The notes under the pieces are model-generated. The model saw only the letters and a program-made list of their open reading frames with translations, was not told the origin of the DNA and made no database searches. Below are positions 1-7,857 of a stretch of DNA of 18,401 nt, in pieces (the stretch's first letter is position 1; every line of letters starts with the position of its first letter). Source of the DNA: Butyriboletus loyo (Eukaryota > Basidiomycota > Agaricomycetes > Boletales > Boletaceae). The DNA lies in assembly GCA_038093515.1 (NCBI GenBank), contig JBBPSI010000368.1, positions 1 to 18,401 on the forward strand. The letters are read 5' to 3'. A program made the translations under genes and the position numbers.

Positions 1-459
1 TTCTGCAAGACGGGGATCGAGTCCACAAATGAACCACTTGATGAGAGCCTTCTCATCAGAGATCCCGGACTTGGCAGCGAGGAGCTGGAACTCCGTGACA
101 TAGGTGTTGTAGCCATCCTTGCAGTTGGCTTTGTTCTGGGTGAGGTTCCCCAAATCAATTTGGGCACTCTCTCCTACGTTGAAGGGGTGGAAGACTCTTT
201 GGAAGTCCTTGCAGACCATTTTGAATTCTTGTTGCTGGGCCGTGGGATGTCCGTCTAGAAGGAGACCCATCCATCCTTCAGAAAACATCTTTTCTTTCCC
301 TTCACTCATTTTCGTGAGAAGGGCATTGATTTTTGATTTGTCGTTGGGGAAGGACATCTGGTTGGCATCGAAGTAGGTACGCATGGCAAGGAGCGATCGG
401 AAGGCATCCTCATTGAGACCAGGGAAGTCCTTTGGGACAATGTTCTTCTTTTCTGACAT
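1..459 (-). CDS. gag: Gag (capsid region) of chromovirus B2, partial
   Basis: Structural Gag protein of a Ty3/gypsy element, which would form the particle around the element RNA. From the ATG at 457-459 the minus-strand frame is open for 153 codons to the window edge. It matches the gag of chromovirus B (from 10297) along its whole length, including the opening NIVPKDF block, a block reading KMVCKDFQRVFHPF and the later WFI-GLDPRL block. The zinc-knuckle end lies outside the window. No stop is present in this part, unlike most other coding regions here. The frame is also open far upstream of this ATG (see 460-780), so the true start may be earlier. Confidence 0.85.
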   Translation of the reverse strand, partial: MSEKKNIVPKDFPGLNEDAFRSLLAMRTYFDANQMSFPNDKSKINALLTKMSEGKEKMFSEGWMGLLLDGHPTAQQQEFKMVCKDFQRVFHPFNVGESAQIDLGNLTQNKANCKDGYNTYVTEFQLLAAKSGISDEKALIKWFICGLDPRLAE

Positions 460-780
460 GTCGTCAGTGTTGTCGTCTAGGAAACTGGCGGGCGGGTAGT
501 ATGGTGGGGATGGGGAGCGGGAGACGTGGGGGGTTCTGTCAAGCCAGTCGCTGTTGTATCCGTCGTCGCTGGGTGCCTGTTCAGATTCCTGCCCTAGACC
601 CTGGTCCTTGGGTTGGTAAGAGGGTTCGGGGTCAGACTGGGGCAGAGGGTCTGGTTGGGGCTGAGGGTTTGGCTGGATGGGAGAATGCGGCGGCAATGGG
701 TTGTCAACGACAATGGGTTCCAGTTCAGGAGAGGGAACGCGGAAAGAACAACCGACACGTCTTGATTGTGGGATGGAAAT
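460..780 (-). other. Conserved N-terminal gag extension without an ATG
   Basis: The gag frame stays open for 107 codons upstream of its first ATG and would encode a Pro/Ser/Asp-rich segment. The corresponding segment of chromovirus B (10298-10457 plus 10959-11104) reads as the same kind of protein with conserved blocks such as SRSPSPPYYPP and with length differences in whole codons, which indicates translation. An in-frame TAA at 805-807 closes the frame upstream. The first near-cognate start after it is an ATT at 778-780, preceded by CCACC. It is either a true non-ATG start or an old loss of ATG shared by both copies. Confidence 0.6.
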
Positions 781-834
781 GGTGGGCGAGAGGGGAGGGC
801 GGCTTTACTGCTGAGAAGCAGAAGCGAGATGAAG

Positions 835-844
835 ATCTAGTTCT
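835..844 (-). promoter_or_regulatory. Self-complementary primer-binding site (B2)
   Basis: Two bases inside the LTR end, the minus strand reads AGAACTAGAT. This is the reverse complement of ATCTAGTTCT, which lies in the element's own LTR (minus strand of 999-1008) about where transcription should start. No tRNA-type TGG start is present at the LTR edge. This matches the self-priming arrangement known for Tf1/sushi elements. The match is seen; its use is inferred. Confidence 0.65.
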
Positions 845-846
845 TT

Positions 847-1016
847 TGTTACGCTGGGTGCTAACAACTAGAACAGCGAGGTGGCACTCTGGAGTAGCCG
901 CAGGACTCGTGAAGTGTTTCTGAGCTGGGTCTCAGACTAGGTCTTAGTGCGCACACTAAGAGTCTGGAAGGAAACTAATTGCTAGCAGTGAACTGCGTAG
1001 AACTAGATAGAGTACA
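847..1016 (-). repeat. Partial 5' LTR (R-U5) of chromovirus B2
   Basis: It ends in the terminal TAACA (TGTTA on the plus strand at 847-851). It is closely similar, in reverse orientation, to the 3' part of the solo LTR at 5700-6126, including the stretch around CTAATTGCTAGCAG. The match stops abruptly after AGAGTACA at 1016, where the LTR's TATA box and U3 should follow, and another LTR begins. Confidence 0.85.
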
Positions 1017-1740
1017 TGTTACGCTGGAGTGCGAAACAACTAGCAGCGAGCACTTGAATAGGGGCTCGAGCCTAATCAGGAAGATGGCCGACTCGCGTAG
1101 ACGACACTATCGGGCTTCTGCTGAGCAAGTGTCTTCGAGATGTTGAGTGGTGGCGACCAGTCAAGATCGAGTAGAGACTTATCGGCTCAATCAGCAGATG
1201 GGGTATAAGCTAGATTGCTAGGCACTTGGTAGATGCGTAGAATTAGCTAGGGAAGCCGTACTATGCTAAGTACACTGGTATATATACTAAATAGATAGTG
1301 TGCACAGACCGAGCTGTGCATGGCAGCGAGGGCAAAGGGTTATGAGTTGCGTCGAGTCATAATAGCGAATGATGGAGTGGCAAAGTGCTGGTAATGAGGG
1401 AGCGAAGCTCTGAGTAAGGTGGCGACATCATCAGCGAATGAGAAGAGCAGAAGACGAAGTGATGATGTCCACGAGGTGTGGCCCACAGGGCAAAGGGGAC
1501 GCGAACGGCGGAGCCCTTGGATACGGGTCTCGACACGAAGGTAAGATGCATTGTAATCTAGTCACGTGCTAGTCACGTGATGAACCAAATGTCATTGGAT
1601 AAAGAATAAGAGGACGCGACAGCTCAGCTGTGGGTCCAGCCCGACGGGGCGACAAGACAGGGGCTATCTCAGTGTAGCGACACTGAGACTTGCAGAATGA
1701 CCGGGGAAGTGGATAACGTCCACTAGGCTAGTCTGGGCTA
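1017..1740 (-). repeat. Truncated LTR, long family (copy 2)
   Basis: This is a reverse-orientation, diverged copy of the 822-bp solo LTR at 7858-8679. Its 3' terminus is intact (plus-strand TGTTAC at 1017). Shared blocks include the AGCTAATTCTACGC region, the CACGTG region near 1563-1580 and the block around 1650-1690. Similarity fades at about 1733-1742, roughly 100 bp short of the expected LTR start, so the 5' end and any right-hand target duplication are lost. The left flank is GTACA (1012-1016), but no matching repeat is found on the right. The right boundary is approximate. Confidence 0.8.
1239..1310 (-). promoter_or_regulatory. Core promoter of truncated long-family LTR
   Basis: On the minus strand a GGTCTGTGC box (1302-1310) is followed 24 nt later by TATATATA (starting at 1286) and 38 nt further on by AGCTAATTCT (1239-1248), the probable start of R. 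The same arrangement is found in the other copy of the family. If active, it would transcribe leftward into the B2 leader and gag. Confidence 0.5.
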
Positions 1741-2230
1741 TTCACCTGTTTTCATTTTCATTTCCCCTGCACCTTTAGGGAAGTGCCTCAGAAGCACAGG
1801 CTTTGTATTGCTAGTCAGAACCTTCTATCTCTCTCTTTGGAGTGACAGTCCACATCAGGGTCATGCCTGATTTGTGAAGTGTCATGTAGGGTTCCCAAAC
1901 ACCTTACAGCTGAGCATATATTGTTTCGTTAGTCCCTGTGGTAACATGGGAGGTAGAGCATCATTAAACAGTCGTAATCATTTATTACATAGTAGTAAAA
2001 AAATCTTTACCATTATGGTTCATTACCGAACCAAACTTCAAAGGAGATACTACCTCCAATCAAAAAAATACTTCTTTCATTCTACTTGCTGTAGACTTCC
2101 CCAGAGTATCCTTTGGAAGATAGGGGACAGTAGGGGTCTTTGCAGCTTGTAGTTAGTTTACAAGTAAAATTGCCGAAGAAAATTCAAATGAACTACCTGG
2201 GTCTTTTTATCTTCACTACCATCACTGCCT
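1741..2230. other. Unassigned stretch, possibly leader or LTR remnant of element A
   Basis: No convincing ORF, RNA gene, terminal repeat or tandem repeat is visible here. It lies between the broken edge of the long-family LTR and the presumed start of the plus-strand gag of element A, so by position it could be the 5' LTR or untranslated leader of A. I could not find a TG...CA terminus or a primer-binding site that would prove this. Base composition is AT-richer than the flanking LTRs. Confidence 0.4.
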
Positions 2231-2795
2231 ATGTCATTCTTATCACAATCCTCTATTTTGCTCTCAAAGTTTTTACTGCCATCATCAGGAAACAAACAAA
2301 TCCATACACAATTACCCTTTTCTTCAACAAATACAAATTCACCACCAACCTCTCGTTTCCCACTGTCCAACACCCACAAGGAGACAGAGAACTTTCTGAA
2401 CACCCTTGGAATCAGCAGACCTGGAATTAGGCCAAACTGAGTTCCAAAACATCGTTGGATGATTTTCCTCTAGAGGATAAAAGGATGTCGGGAGGACCTT
2501 CAGGATCTACCGGTCATGATGACCAAGTTCTACATGACCTCTTTGTGCAGTGGCTCTCAAAGGAGAAAGAGAACAATGTTTCTAAAAAGGTTGCTGAGCC
2601 AGGGAAATGGGATAGCAATAGGGAGAAGTTCCATTATTGGTGAGCTTCTCTAAAAGTCTGGGTGTCAGTCCAGAATTGGAAAACCGACAAACTCTGAACA
2701 GTCACAGTTCTTAGCTGTATCAAGGGGAAAGGAAAGGACTTTTCCCAATTATGTCTAGAGGACTTTGTAGAACAGGAGGACAAGTGGAAAGATCC
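2231..2795 (+). pseudogene. gag: gag of element A, 5' segment
   Basis: Retrotransposon Gag, N-terminal part. An ATG at 2231 opens a Ser/Thr/Pro-rich frame typical of Gag N-termini. A different frame then takes over near 2455, so one indel lies around 2430-2460. The second frame carries the Gag domain signature around FHYW and SLKVWVSVQNW and runs to the insertion of chromovirus B at 2795/2796. In-frame TGA stops occur at 2641-2643, right after a Trp, and at 2695-2697. The link between the N-terminal frame and the rest is weaker than that between the later segments. It is non-functional as it stands. Confidence 0.7.
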
Positions 2796-3221
2796 TGTTA
2801 CGCTAGGCACTAACAACGAGCACTCTGAGGCAGCACTCTGGAGTAGCCGCAGGACTCTGGAGACGGTTCTTGGATGGGTCTCAGACTATGTCTTAGTGCT
2901 CACACTAAGAGTCTGGAAGAGAGCTAATTGCTAGCAGGTGACTGTGTAGAACTAGATAAGTTACAATGGTGTAATGACTGGGTTTACATACTACTGGGGT
3001 CTGCGCACAGACCATGCTCCCAATTGAGTTGTGAGAGCTAAAAGACAAATGAGGAAAGAATACTCTAGAAGCTTCTTGAGTATGAAGGAAAATGGCGTCC
3101 ATGTGTGAGAAGTGATGACTAATCAGAACGCTCGCAGCATTCAAAGAACAGTAGGTGGAGCCTAGGCGAAAACGGTAGTCCAAATGGTGGAGGAGAAAAA
3201 AGGTAGTCCACTACTGTAACA
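2796..3221 (-). repeat. 3' LTR of chromovirus B (426 bp)
   Basis: Its termini are TGTTAC and GTAACA. It aligns without gaps to the 5' LTR at 11171-11596, with about 23 differences by eye, nearly all transitions. It contains the reverse complement of GGTCTGTGC at 3005-3013, a TATGTAAA in place of a TATA box, the R-start motif at 2948-2957 and an HSE-like array at 3057-3076. Confidence 0.95.
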
Positions 3222-3236
3222 TTACCCCCTTCCCAT
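3222..3236 (-). other. Polypurine tract of chromovirus B
   Basis: The minus strand reads ATGGGAAGGGGGTAA directly before the 3' LTR. This is the expected position and composition of the primer for plus-strand DNA synthesis. Confidence 0.85.
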
Positions 3237-3332
3237 GGTGGAGACTCCGACTCCACAACTTCCAAGACCCCCTGACTGGGATGCTCCCTCGTTGACGTTG
3301 TAGTTGTAAGCATCATTGGCATTGAAATCTGC

Positions 3333-4511
3333 CTAGACGTCGTCCTGAAAGGTGCAGTTGGCGACAATATGGCCAACGGCGCCACAGAGGCCACATACGC
3401 GTTCAGGGCAAAACTCCTGAATATGACCTGGGGCAATGCGGTGGCAGAAGGGGCAGGTGTAGTTGGGGCACTCCCTGCGGAAGTGGCTGACAGTACCACA
3501 CTCAAAGCAAAGTTGTGGGCGGACAAGGCAAGGTCAAGCAGGGCGAGGGCTGCTGGCAGGGGATCTATTGTTGAGGATGATGGGGGCATCATGAGTTCCA
3601 TGATTGGCGAGGTAGGGGGGCGGAGCTCCATATGAGGAGCTGGAAGAACCAGCCATTGGGGCGAGGGGGGAGGTGACCCAAGGAATGAGCTGAATGGCAG
3701 GGGTCCCACGACGGGTGGACGGCTGGGGGGTGGTGGAACAAAAGGCCCTGTTGGTGATCCTCCTTCCTGTGGCGGTGAGGGTGACTGATCCCGGGACAGA
3801 TCCAACCTGGAGAAGCGTCTGGCGAGGTTGGCGAGGCACAGTGCGAGGTGGTAAGGGGGAGTGTTGATGAGTGACCTGGGGCTCGTTGACGTCAGTCTGA
3901 AAGGACTCCAGGGACTCGCCGGTAGTTTCACAGGACGAATCTGCTACCAAAGTGGTCGCAGGTGAATCTCTTGTGGGTGGTGCTGGAACAGGTAATGGCA
4001 GAGGAGATCCTTCCATGGCAGGACGAGGAGGGGGATTGGGGCTGTGAGCGGTGGGGTGGAGAAATCCAATGCGGTCGTTGGACTGAAAGTAAAACTCCCT
4101 TTCTCTAGAGGCCAGGGCGATGAGGATGGGATGAAGAATGGGGGCCAGGATGCCCAGGAGGAGTTGATCTACGACATAGCTGAAGCCTTCAGCATGAAGG
4201 ATGTCGAGGGTGTATCCTCTGGCCTCCATCAGGGAGGTCTCCAGGGCGGTGGCATATATGGGGGGTTGGTTATCAGGGCAGAGGTGGGTGTGGACAGTGC
4301 AGGCGAGGGCGTACGACCAGTAGAGAGAAGCAAGGGTGCGGAGAACATAGTCTCCAGTGAAATCCATATGTTGCTTGAGAGCATATGTAGCGATGGGGTT
4401 TTCTAGCACGGCAGCGTAGAGGACACGGCAGGAGGAAACTGGGAGGCAAGACAAGTGGATGGGGGGCTGAGCCAGGAGTGGGGTGTTGTTTTCAGTGGGG
4501 GGAATAGCCAT
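3333..4511 (-). pseudogene. ORF2 of chromovirus B: post-pol protein with three tandem zinc knuckles
   Basis: A separate reading frame downstream of pol, 392 codons from the ATG at 4509-4511 to the TAG at 3333-3335. One in-frame TGA (codon 326, 3534-3536) interrupts it. The protein has an N-terminal part of about 150 residues that looks helical, with a hydrophobic run at about 112-135, then a Pro/Ser/Thr-rich linker (about 155-325). The C-terminus holds three CCHC knuckles: C335-C338-H343-C348 (CX2CX4HX4C), C353-C356-H363-C368 (CX2CX6HX4C) and C373-C376-H381-C386 (CX2CX4HX4C), encoded at 3354-3509. This layout is Gag-like and implies nucleic-acid binding; the actual role is unknown. It begins 6 nt after the pol stop, in the same frame. 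It sits where env would be but shows no signal peptide or clear membrane anchor. Confidence 0.8.
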
Positions 4512-4517
4512 CTTGTT

Positions 4518-5699
4518 TTACTGCGAAGATGTGGAGGGAAAATCCTTGGGGTGGCACAGCTTATAAGCTTTGAGCAAGGCCTGCGCATGGACCAAGTTCC
4601 CGTTTGGCTCCCAGGTATTCTCCACTGCAGAGTATCCTTTCCAGGATACAAGAAATTGGTGGTGTCCCTTCAATCCGTGATGCAATAAGATCTGATCGAT
4701 CTCGTACTCTTCATCTCCATCTATTTCTTCCAGGGGAGGGTTGGTAAAATTGGGACCATGCTCTGCGGTTTCTTGATAAGGGGTCAAGAGCGATGCATGA
4801 AAGACGTCATGAATCTTCCAGGTTGGTGGCAATCGGAGTCTGTATGCCACAGGGGAGATGACTTGTGCAATCTCGAATGGTCCTTCCCATCTCGGGGTGA
4901 GCTTCTTTGATGGGTACCTAAGTCTCAGGTTACGCCCTTCGAGCCAAACCTTGTCTCCTGTCTTCCATGGGCAGAACTTGGAGGAGATCTGTTCCTTCAT
5001 CAACCGTTGTGCCTTTTCATGGGCTTCCAGGGCTTCCGTTCGGGCTCCTGTGAGTTCCGAAAGTCTGGACTCGAGGGCAGGAAGGAATGTCTTTCCAATT
5101 GGAGGATAAGACCTTGGTTCATATATGACCATCGGGGAGAACAGAGTCACGTTGGTTGAGGAATGGGTCATTGAGTTGTGGGAGAACTCGGCCATGGGGA
5201 GTAGCTCAGCCCAGTGTTCGGGATGGCCGTCACAGAAAATCCTTAAGTACGTCTCTAGCTCCTGATTGACTCGTTCAGTCTCACCATCGGTCTGAGGATG
5301 GTATGCAGAGGAGAGGGCGAGGTCATAATCAAGGAGCCTTGCAAGTTCTCTGGTGAAGACAGATGCGAATTGAGGGCCGTGATCAGAGATGCAGCAGGAG
5401 TGGAGGCCAAATCGAAGGAAGACTGTTTTGAAAAATATCTTGGCAACTCCTGCTGCATCAATGTCCTTATTGCAAGGGGAATAAATTACCCCCTTTGTAA
5501 GCCCATGGTCTACCACGACCATGACTGAATCATAACCTAGGGAAGGGGGGAGACTGGTGATGAGGTCGACAGAGACCTGTTCGAAAGGTCGGGAGGCCAT
5601 GCTGACCAGAGGGGTAAGAGGAGGGACGGTGGGGTGGGTATTAACCTTATGCGCCTGGCAAACGGTGCAGCCAGAGACGAATCGATGGATAAGATTAGC
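4518..5699 (-). pseudogene. pol: Integrase (C-terminal part) with chromodomain, chromovirus B pol
   Basis: End of the Pol polyprotein. The segment begins within the integrase zinc domain: its two cysteines (GCTVC, codons at 5667-5669 and 5658-5660) are here, while the two histidines lie beyond the solo LTR. The catalytic triad is complete: Asp at 5565-5567, Asp at 5382-5384 in SDHGPQF, and Glu at 5274-5276 in TDGETERVN, with 35 residues between the second Asp and the Glu. A GPF motif (WEGPFEI) follows, then a chromodomain at 4560-4712 with the cage positions Tyr, Trp and Tyr (EYEID, SWKGY). The frame has no stop before the TAA at 4518-4520. Chromodomains of this class steer integration to methylated H3K9 chromatin; that is family knowledge, not shown here. 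Confidence 0.93.
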
Positions 5700-5845
5700 T
5701 GTTACGGTAGTGGTATACTTTTTCCATCCTCTACCACTTGGACTATTACATTCGCCTAGCTTGCTGCTAGTTCCTTTTGAATGGTACTAACTGTTCCAGC
5801 TTAGTCATCACTTCTCGCGCATGGACGCGCTTTCTTTCGTACTCC

Positions 5846-5865
5846 AGAATGTTCTAGAGTACTCC
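5846..5865 (+). promoter_or_regulatory. Heat-shock-element-like array in B-type LTR
   Basis: Consecutive pentamers AGAAT, GTTCT, AGAGT, ACTCC fit alternating nGAAn/nTTCn units, two of them exactly. It lies about 65 bp upstream of the GGTCTGTGC box. The diverged LTRs of B have a comparable array at the corresponding place. HSF binding is a hypothesis. Confidence 0.35.
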
Positions 5866-5908
5866 TTCCTCATTTCTACTTTCACTCTCGCGACCTGTTT
5901 AGGAGCAT

Positions 5909-5974
5909 GGTCTGTGCGCAGACTTCAGTAGTATAAAGACTCGGTCTTTACTCCCATGTACTCTATCTAGTTCT
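5909..5974 (+). promoter_or_regulatory. LTR core promoter: GGTCTGTGC box, TATA, R start
   Basis: GGTCTGTGC at 5909-5917 is followed 23 nt later by TATAAA at 5932-5937 and then by ATCTAGTTCT at 5965-5974, whose first base is 33 nt from the TATA start. That is a normal distance for a TATA-driven start. The 10-mer is the exact complement of the primer-binding site found in B and B2, which independently places the RNA 5' end here. Confidence 0.65.
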
Positions 5975-6126
5975 ACGCAGTTCACTGCTAGCAATTAGTT
6001 TCACTCCAGACTCTTAGTGTGAGCACTAAGACATAGTCTGAGACTTCTCCCAGAATCGTCTCTCGAGTCCTGTGGCTACTCTAGAGTGCCACCTCGCTGT
6101 TCTAGTTGTTAGTGCCCAGTGTAACA

Positions 6127-7857
6127 TTAGCCATGCCTGGACACCAATAATCTCTCTGCACCAGGTTCTGGATGCGGAATATCCCACCATGACCTCCAGC
6201 AGGGCTTTTGTGCAGGGAACGAATGAGGTCGACACGGGCGGCTTCTGGGATGTAATGTTTCTTGTGGAAGTACAGGTCCTTGCCATCAAAATCCCAATCG
6301 CCAGCATTCATTTTCGGAAAGAGGGGGGAATCTTCATACAGTGCCTGCATGCACCGTTTAATCATGGGATCAGCAGGGGATGAAGCAGTGATTTTCTCAG
6401 CAAGGGCTAGGTCGATCTTCCTGGCGAACATGTTATCAGGAAGGAGGGTGACTTCTTGGTTGTCGGTGGAAGTGTTGACATCATCATGCCGAGACAGGGT
6501 GTCGGCAGGTCCCATCTGGGTGCCGGGGATGTGGTGAAAGAGCAGGTCGAAATCCTGCAGGAACATCAGCCAGCATGCTTGCCAGCGAGACAGTTTGTTG
6601 GGTTGGCGGAAGTAAGTGAGATTCTTGTGGTCAGTGAGAATCTCCACCTGGTGGCTGGTGCCTCACAAGTAGTGCCGCCATTCTTCCAACACATGGATGA
6701 CTGTGAGCAACTCGCGATCATAGATATCGTAATTGTGCTCGGCTGGCGAGAGCATCTTTGACAGGTATGCGCAAGGATGCAGGTCGCCATTGACATCCTT
6801 TTGCATGAGGACTGCTCCGGTGGCAGTGAGGGAGGTGTCTGTCATGACAGTGAACAGCTTCATGACATCAGGCATGGAGAGGACAGGCTGGCGCAGGAAG
6901 GACTGTTTGATTGCTTGGAACACTTGTTCGCAAGCTGGGGTCCACGTCCAAGGGGAGTTCTTCTTCGTCAAGTCATGGAGGGGTTTCGCAATATGAAAGA
7001 AGTCTTGGATGAATCTGCGATAGAAGTTGCAGAATCCAATGAAAGACCTGACTGCTTTTACTGAAGTAGGGGGGTTCCATTCGTGAATCGCTTTCAACTT
7101 AGTGGGGTCCATCTTGACCTGTCCTTCCCGGACCATCATCCTGAGGTATTCAACTTCCTTGGCATTGAACGAGCATTTCTCCAATTTGAGGAACAATTTG
7201 TGTTCCTGCAATCTTTCTAGGACCTGGATAGTCCGTGCTTCGTGTTCAGGTGTCATGGCTGAATGGATCAGAAGGTCGTCCATGTAGATAATCAGCCATC
7301 CTTCGGCCATGAGGTCACTGAAGATGTGGTCCATCAGCACCTGGAACGTAGCAGGGGAGTTGCAAAGGCCAAAGAACATCACTGTTGGCTCGAACAGTCC
7401 TTGGGGAGTGATGAATGCCGCTTTCCAGCAATCATTTGGCTTGATCAGGACATTGTTATATCCCTAGCGGATGTCCATCTTAGTGAAGATCTTCAACCCT
7501 TTGAGACGGTTGACAAGGTCGGAAATGAGAGGGAGGGGGTATGCATTCTTGACTGTATGAGAATTCAAGTACTGGTAGTCTTGACAGGGCCACAGCGAGC
7601 CATCTTTCTTTGAAACAAAAAAGAAAGGTGCTGCTTGGGGTGACTTCGAGGGGGTGATTTTCCTGGACTTGAGATGTTTATCAACAAACACCTTACACAC
7701 CTCTGATTCTTTTGGATTTAGAGGGTAGACCTTGGCGACTTTCAGGACAAAGTCTTTGTCAAGGTCAATGGCATGGTCGAACGACCTGGATGGGGGTAAC
7801 TCCTCAGTGTTTTTCTTGTCAAAAATGTCGGTGAAAGACTTGAACAGGGTTGGAAGG
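6127..7857 (-). pseudogene. pol: Reverse transcriptase, RNase H and integrase N-terminus, chromovirus B pol
   Basis: Central Pol segment between two solo LTR insertions, in one frame throughout. RT runs from about 7700, with the FFVSKKDGS block, KMDIR, the FFGLCNSPATFQ block and a catalytic YMDD at 7275-7286. RNase H follows with MTDTS, a YDIYDREL block and TDHKNL. The integrase zinc domain begins near 6212 with its two histidines in HKSPAGGH, then stops at the solo LTR. Two nonsense codons break it: a TAG at 7464-7466, where GYNN-type RT sequences usually have Trp before the Gly, and a TGA at 6663-6665 in RNase H. In other respects the protein sequence is well kept, which suggests fairly recent loss of function. 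Confidence 0.93.

Larger units (their letters stand above)
1..1016 (-). mobile_element. Chromovirus B2, 5' end only (Ty3/gypsy, truncated)
   Basis: Reading leftward on the minus strand, this piece holds R-U5 of a 5' LTR, a primer-binding site, a leader and the start of gag, then leaves the window at position 1. Each part aligns along its length with the matching part of chromovirus B (9840-11340), but with many substitutions, so it is a separate, related insertion. The U3 half of its LTR is missing because a different LTR abuts it at 1017. Whether pol survives beyond the left edge cannot be seen. Confidence 0.85.
5700..6126 (+). repeat. Solo LTR, B-related, inserted in the integrase of B
   Basis: 427 bp, TGTTA to TAACA, flanked by TTAGC at 5695-5699 and 6127-6131, a perfect 5-bp TSD. 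It is homologous to the LTRs of B but a diverged subfamily, nearest to the B2 LTR, and lies opposite to B. No internal region remains, so it arose by recombination between the two LTRs of a once complete element. It separates the His pair from the Cys pair of the integrase zinc-binding domain. Confidence 0.95.

Noticed and set aside
432..923. Plus-strand ORF of 163 codons
   Set aside because: It is antisense to the conserved gag N-terminal frame and runs into the LTR; composition (Gly/Arg/Trp-rich) is that of a complement of Pro/Ser coding sequence.
2140..2430. Small ORF with a membrane-like hydrophobic segment
   Set aside because: No ATG at the start, and another frame over the same bases reads as a plausible Ser/Thr-rich Gag N-terminus leading into A-gag.
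3119..3931. Minus-strand Pro/Ser-rich ORF of 270 codons overlapping ORF2
   Set aside because: It is out of frame with the zinc knuckles and continues into the LTR. The frame holding three complete CCHC motifs is much better supported.
3333..4511. ORF2 as an env-like protein
   Set aside because: It has the env position and one hydrophobic run, but no N-terminal signal peptide or C-terminal anchor; its C-terminus is zinc knuckles.
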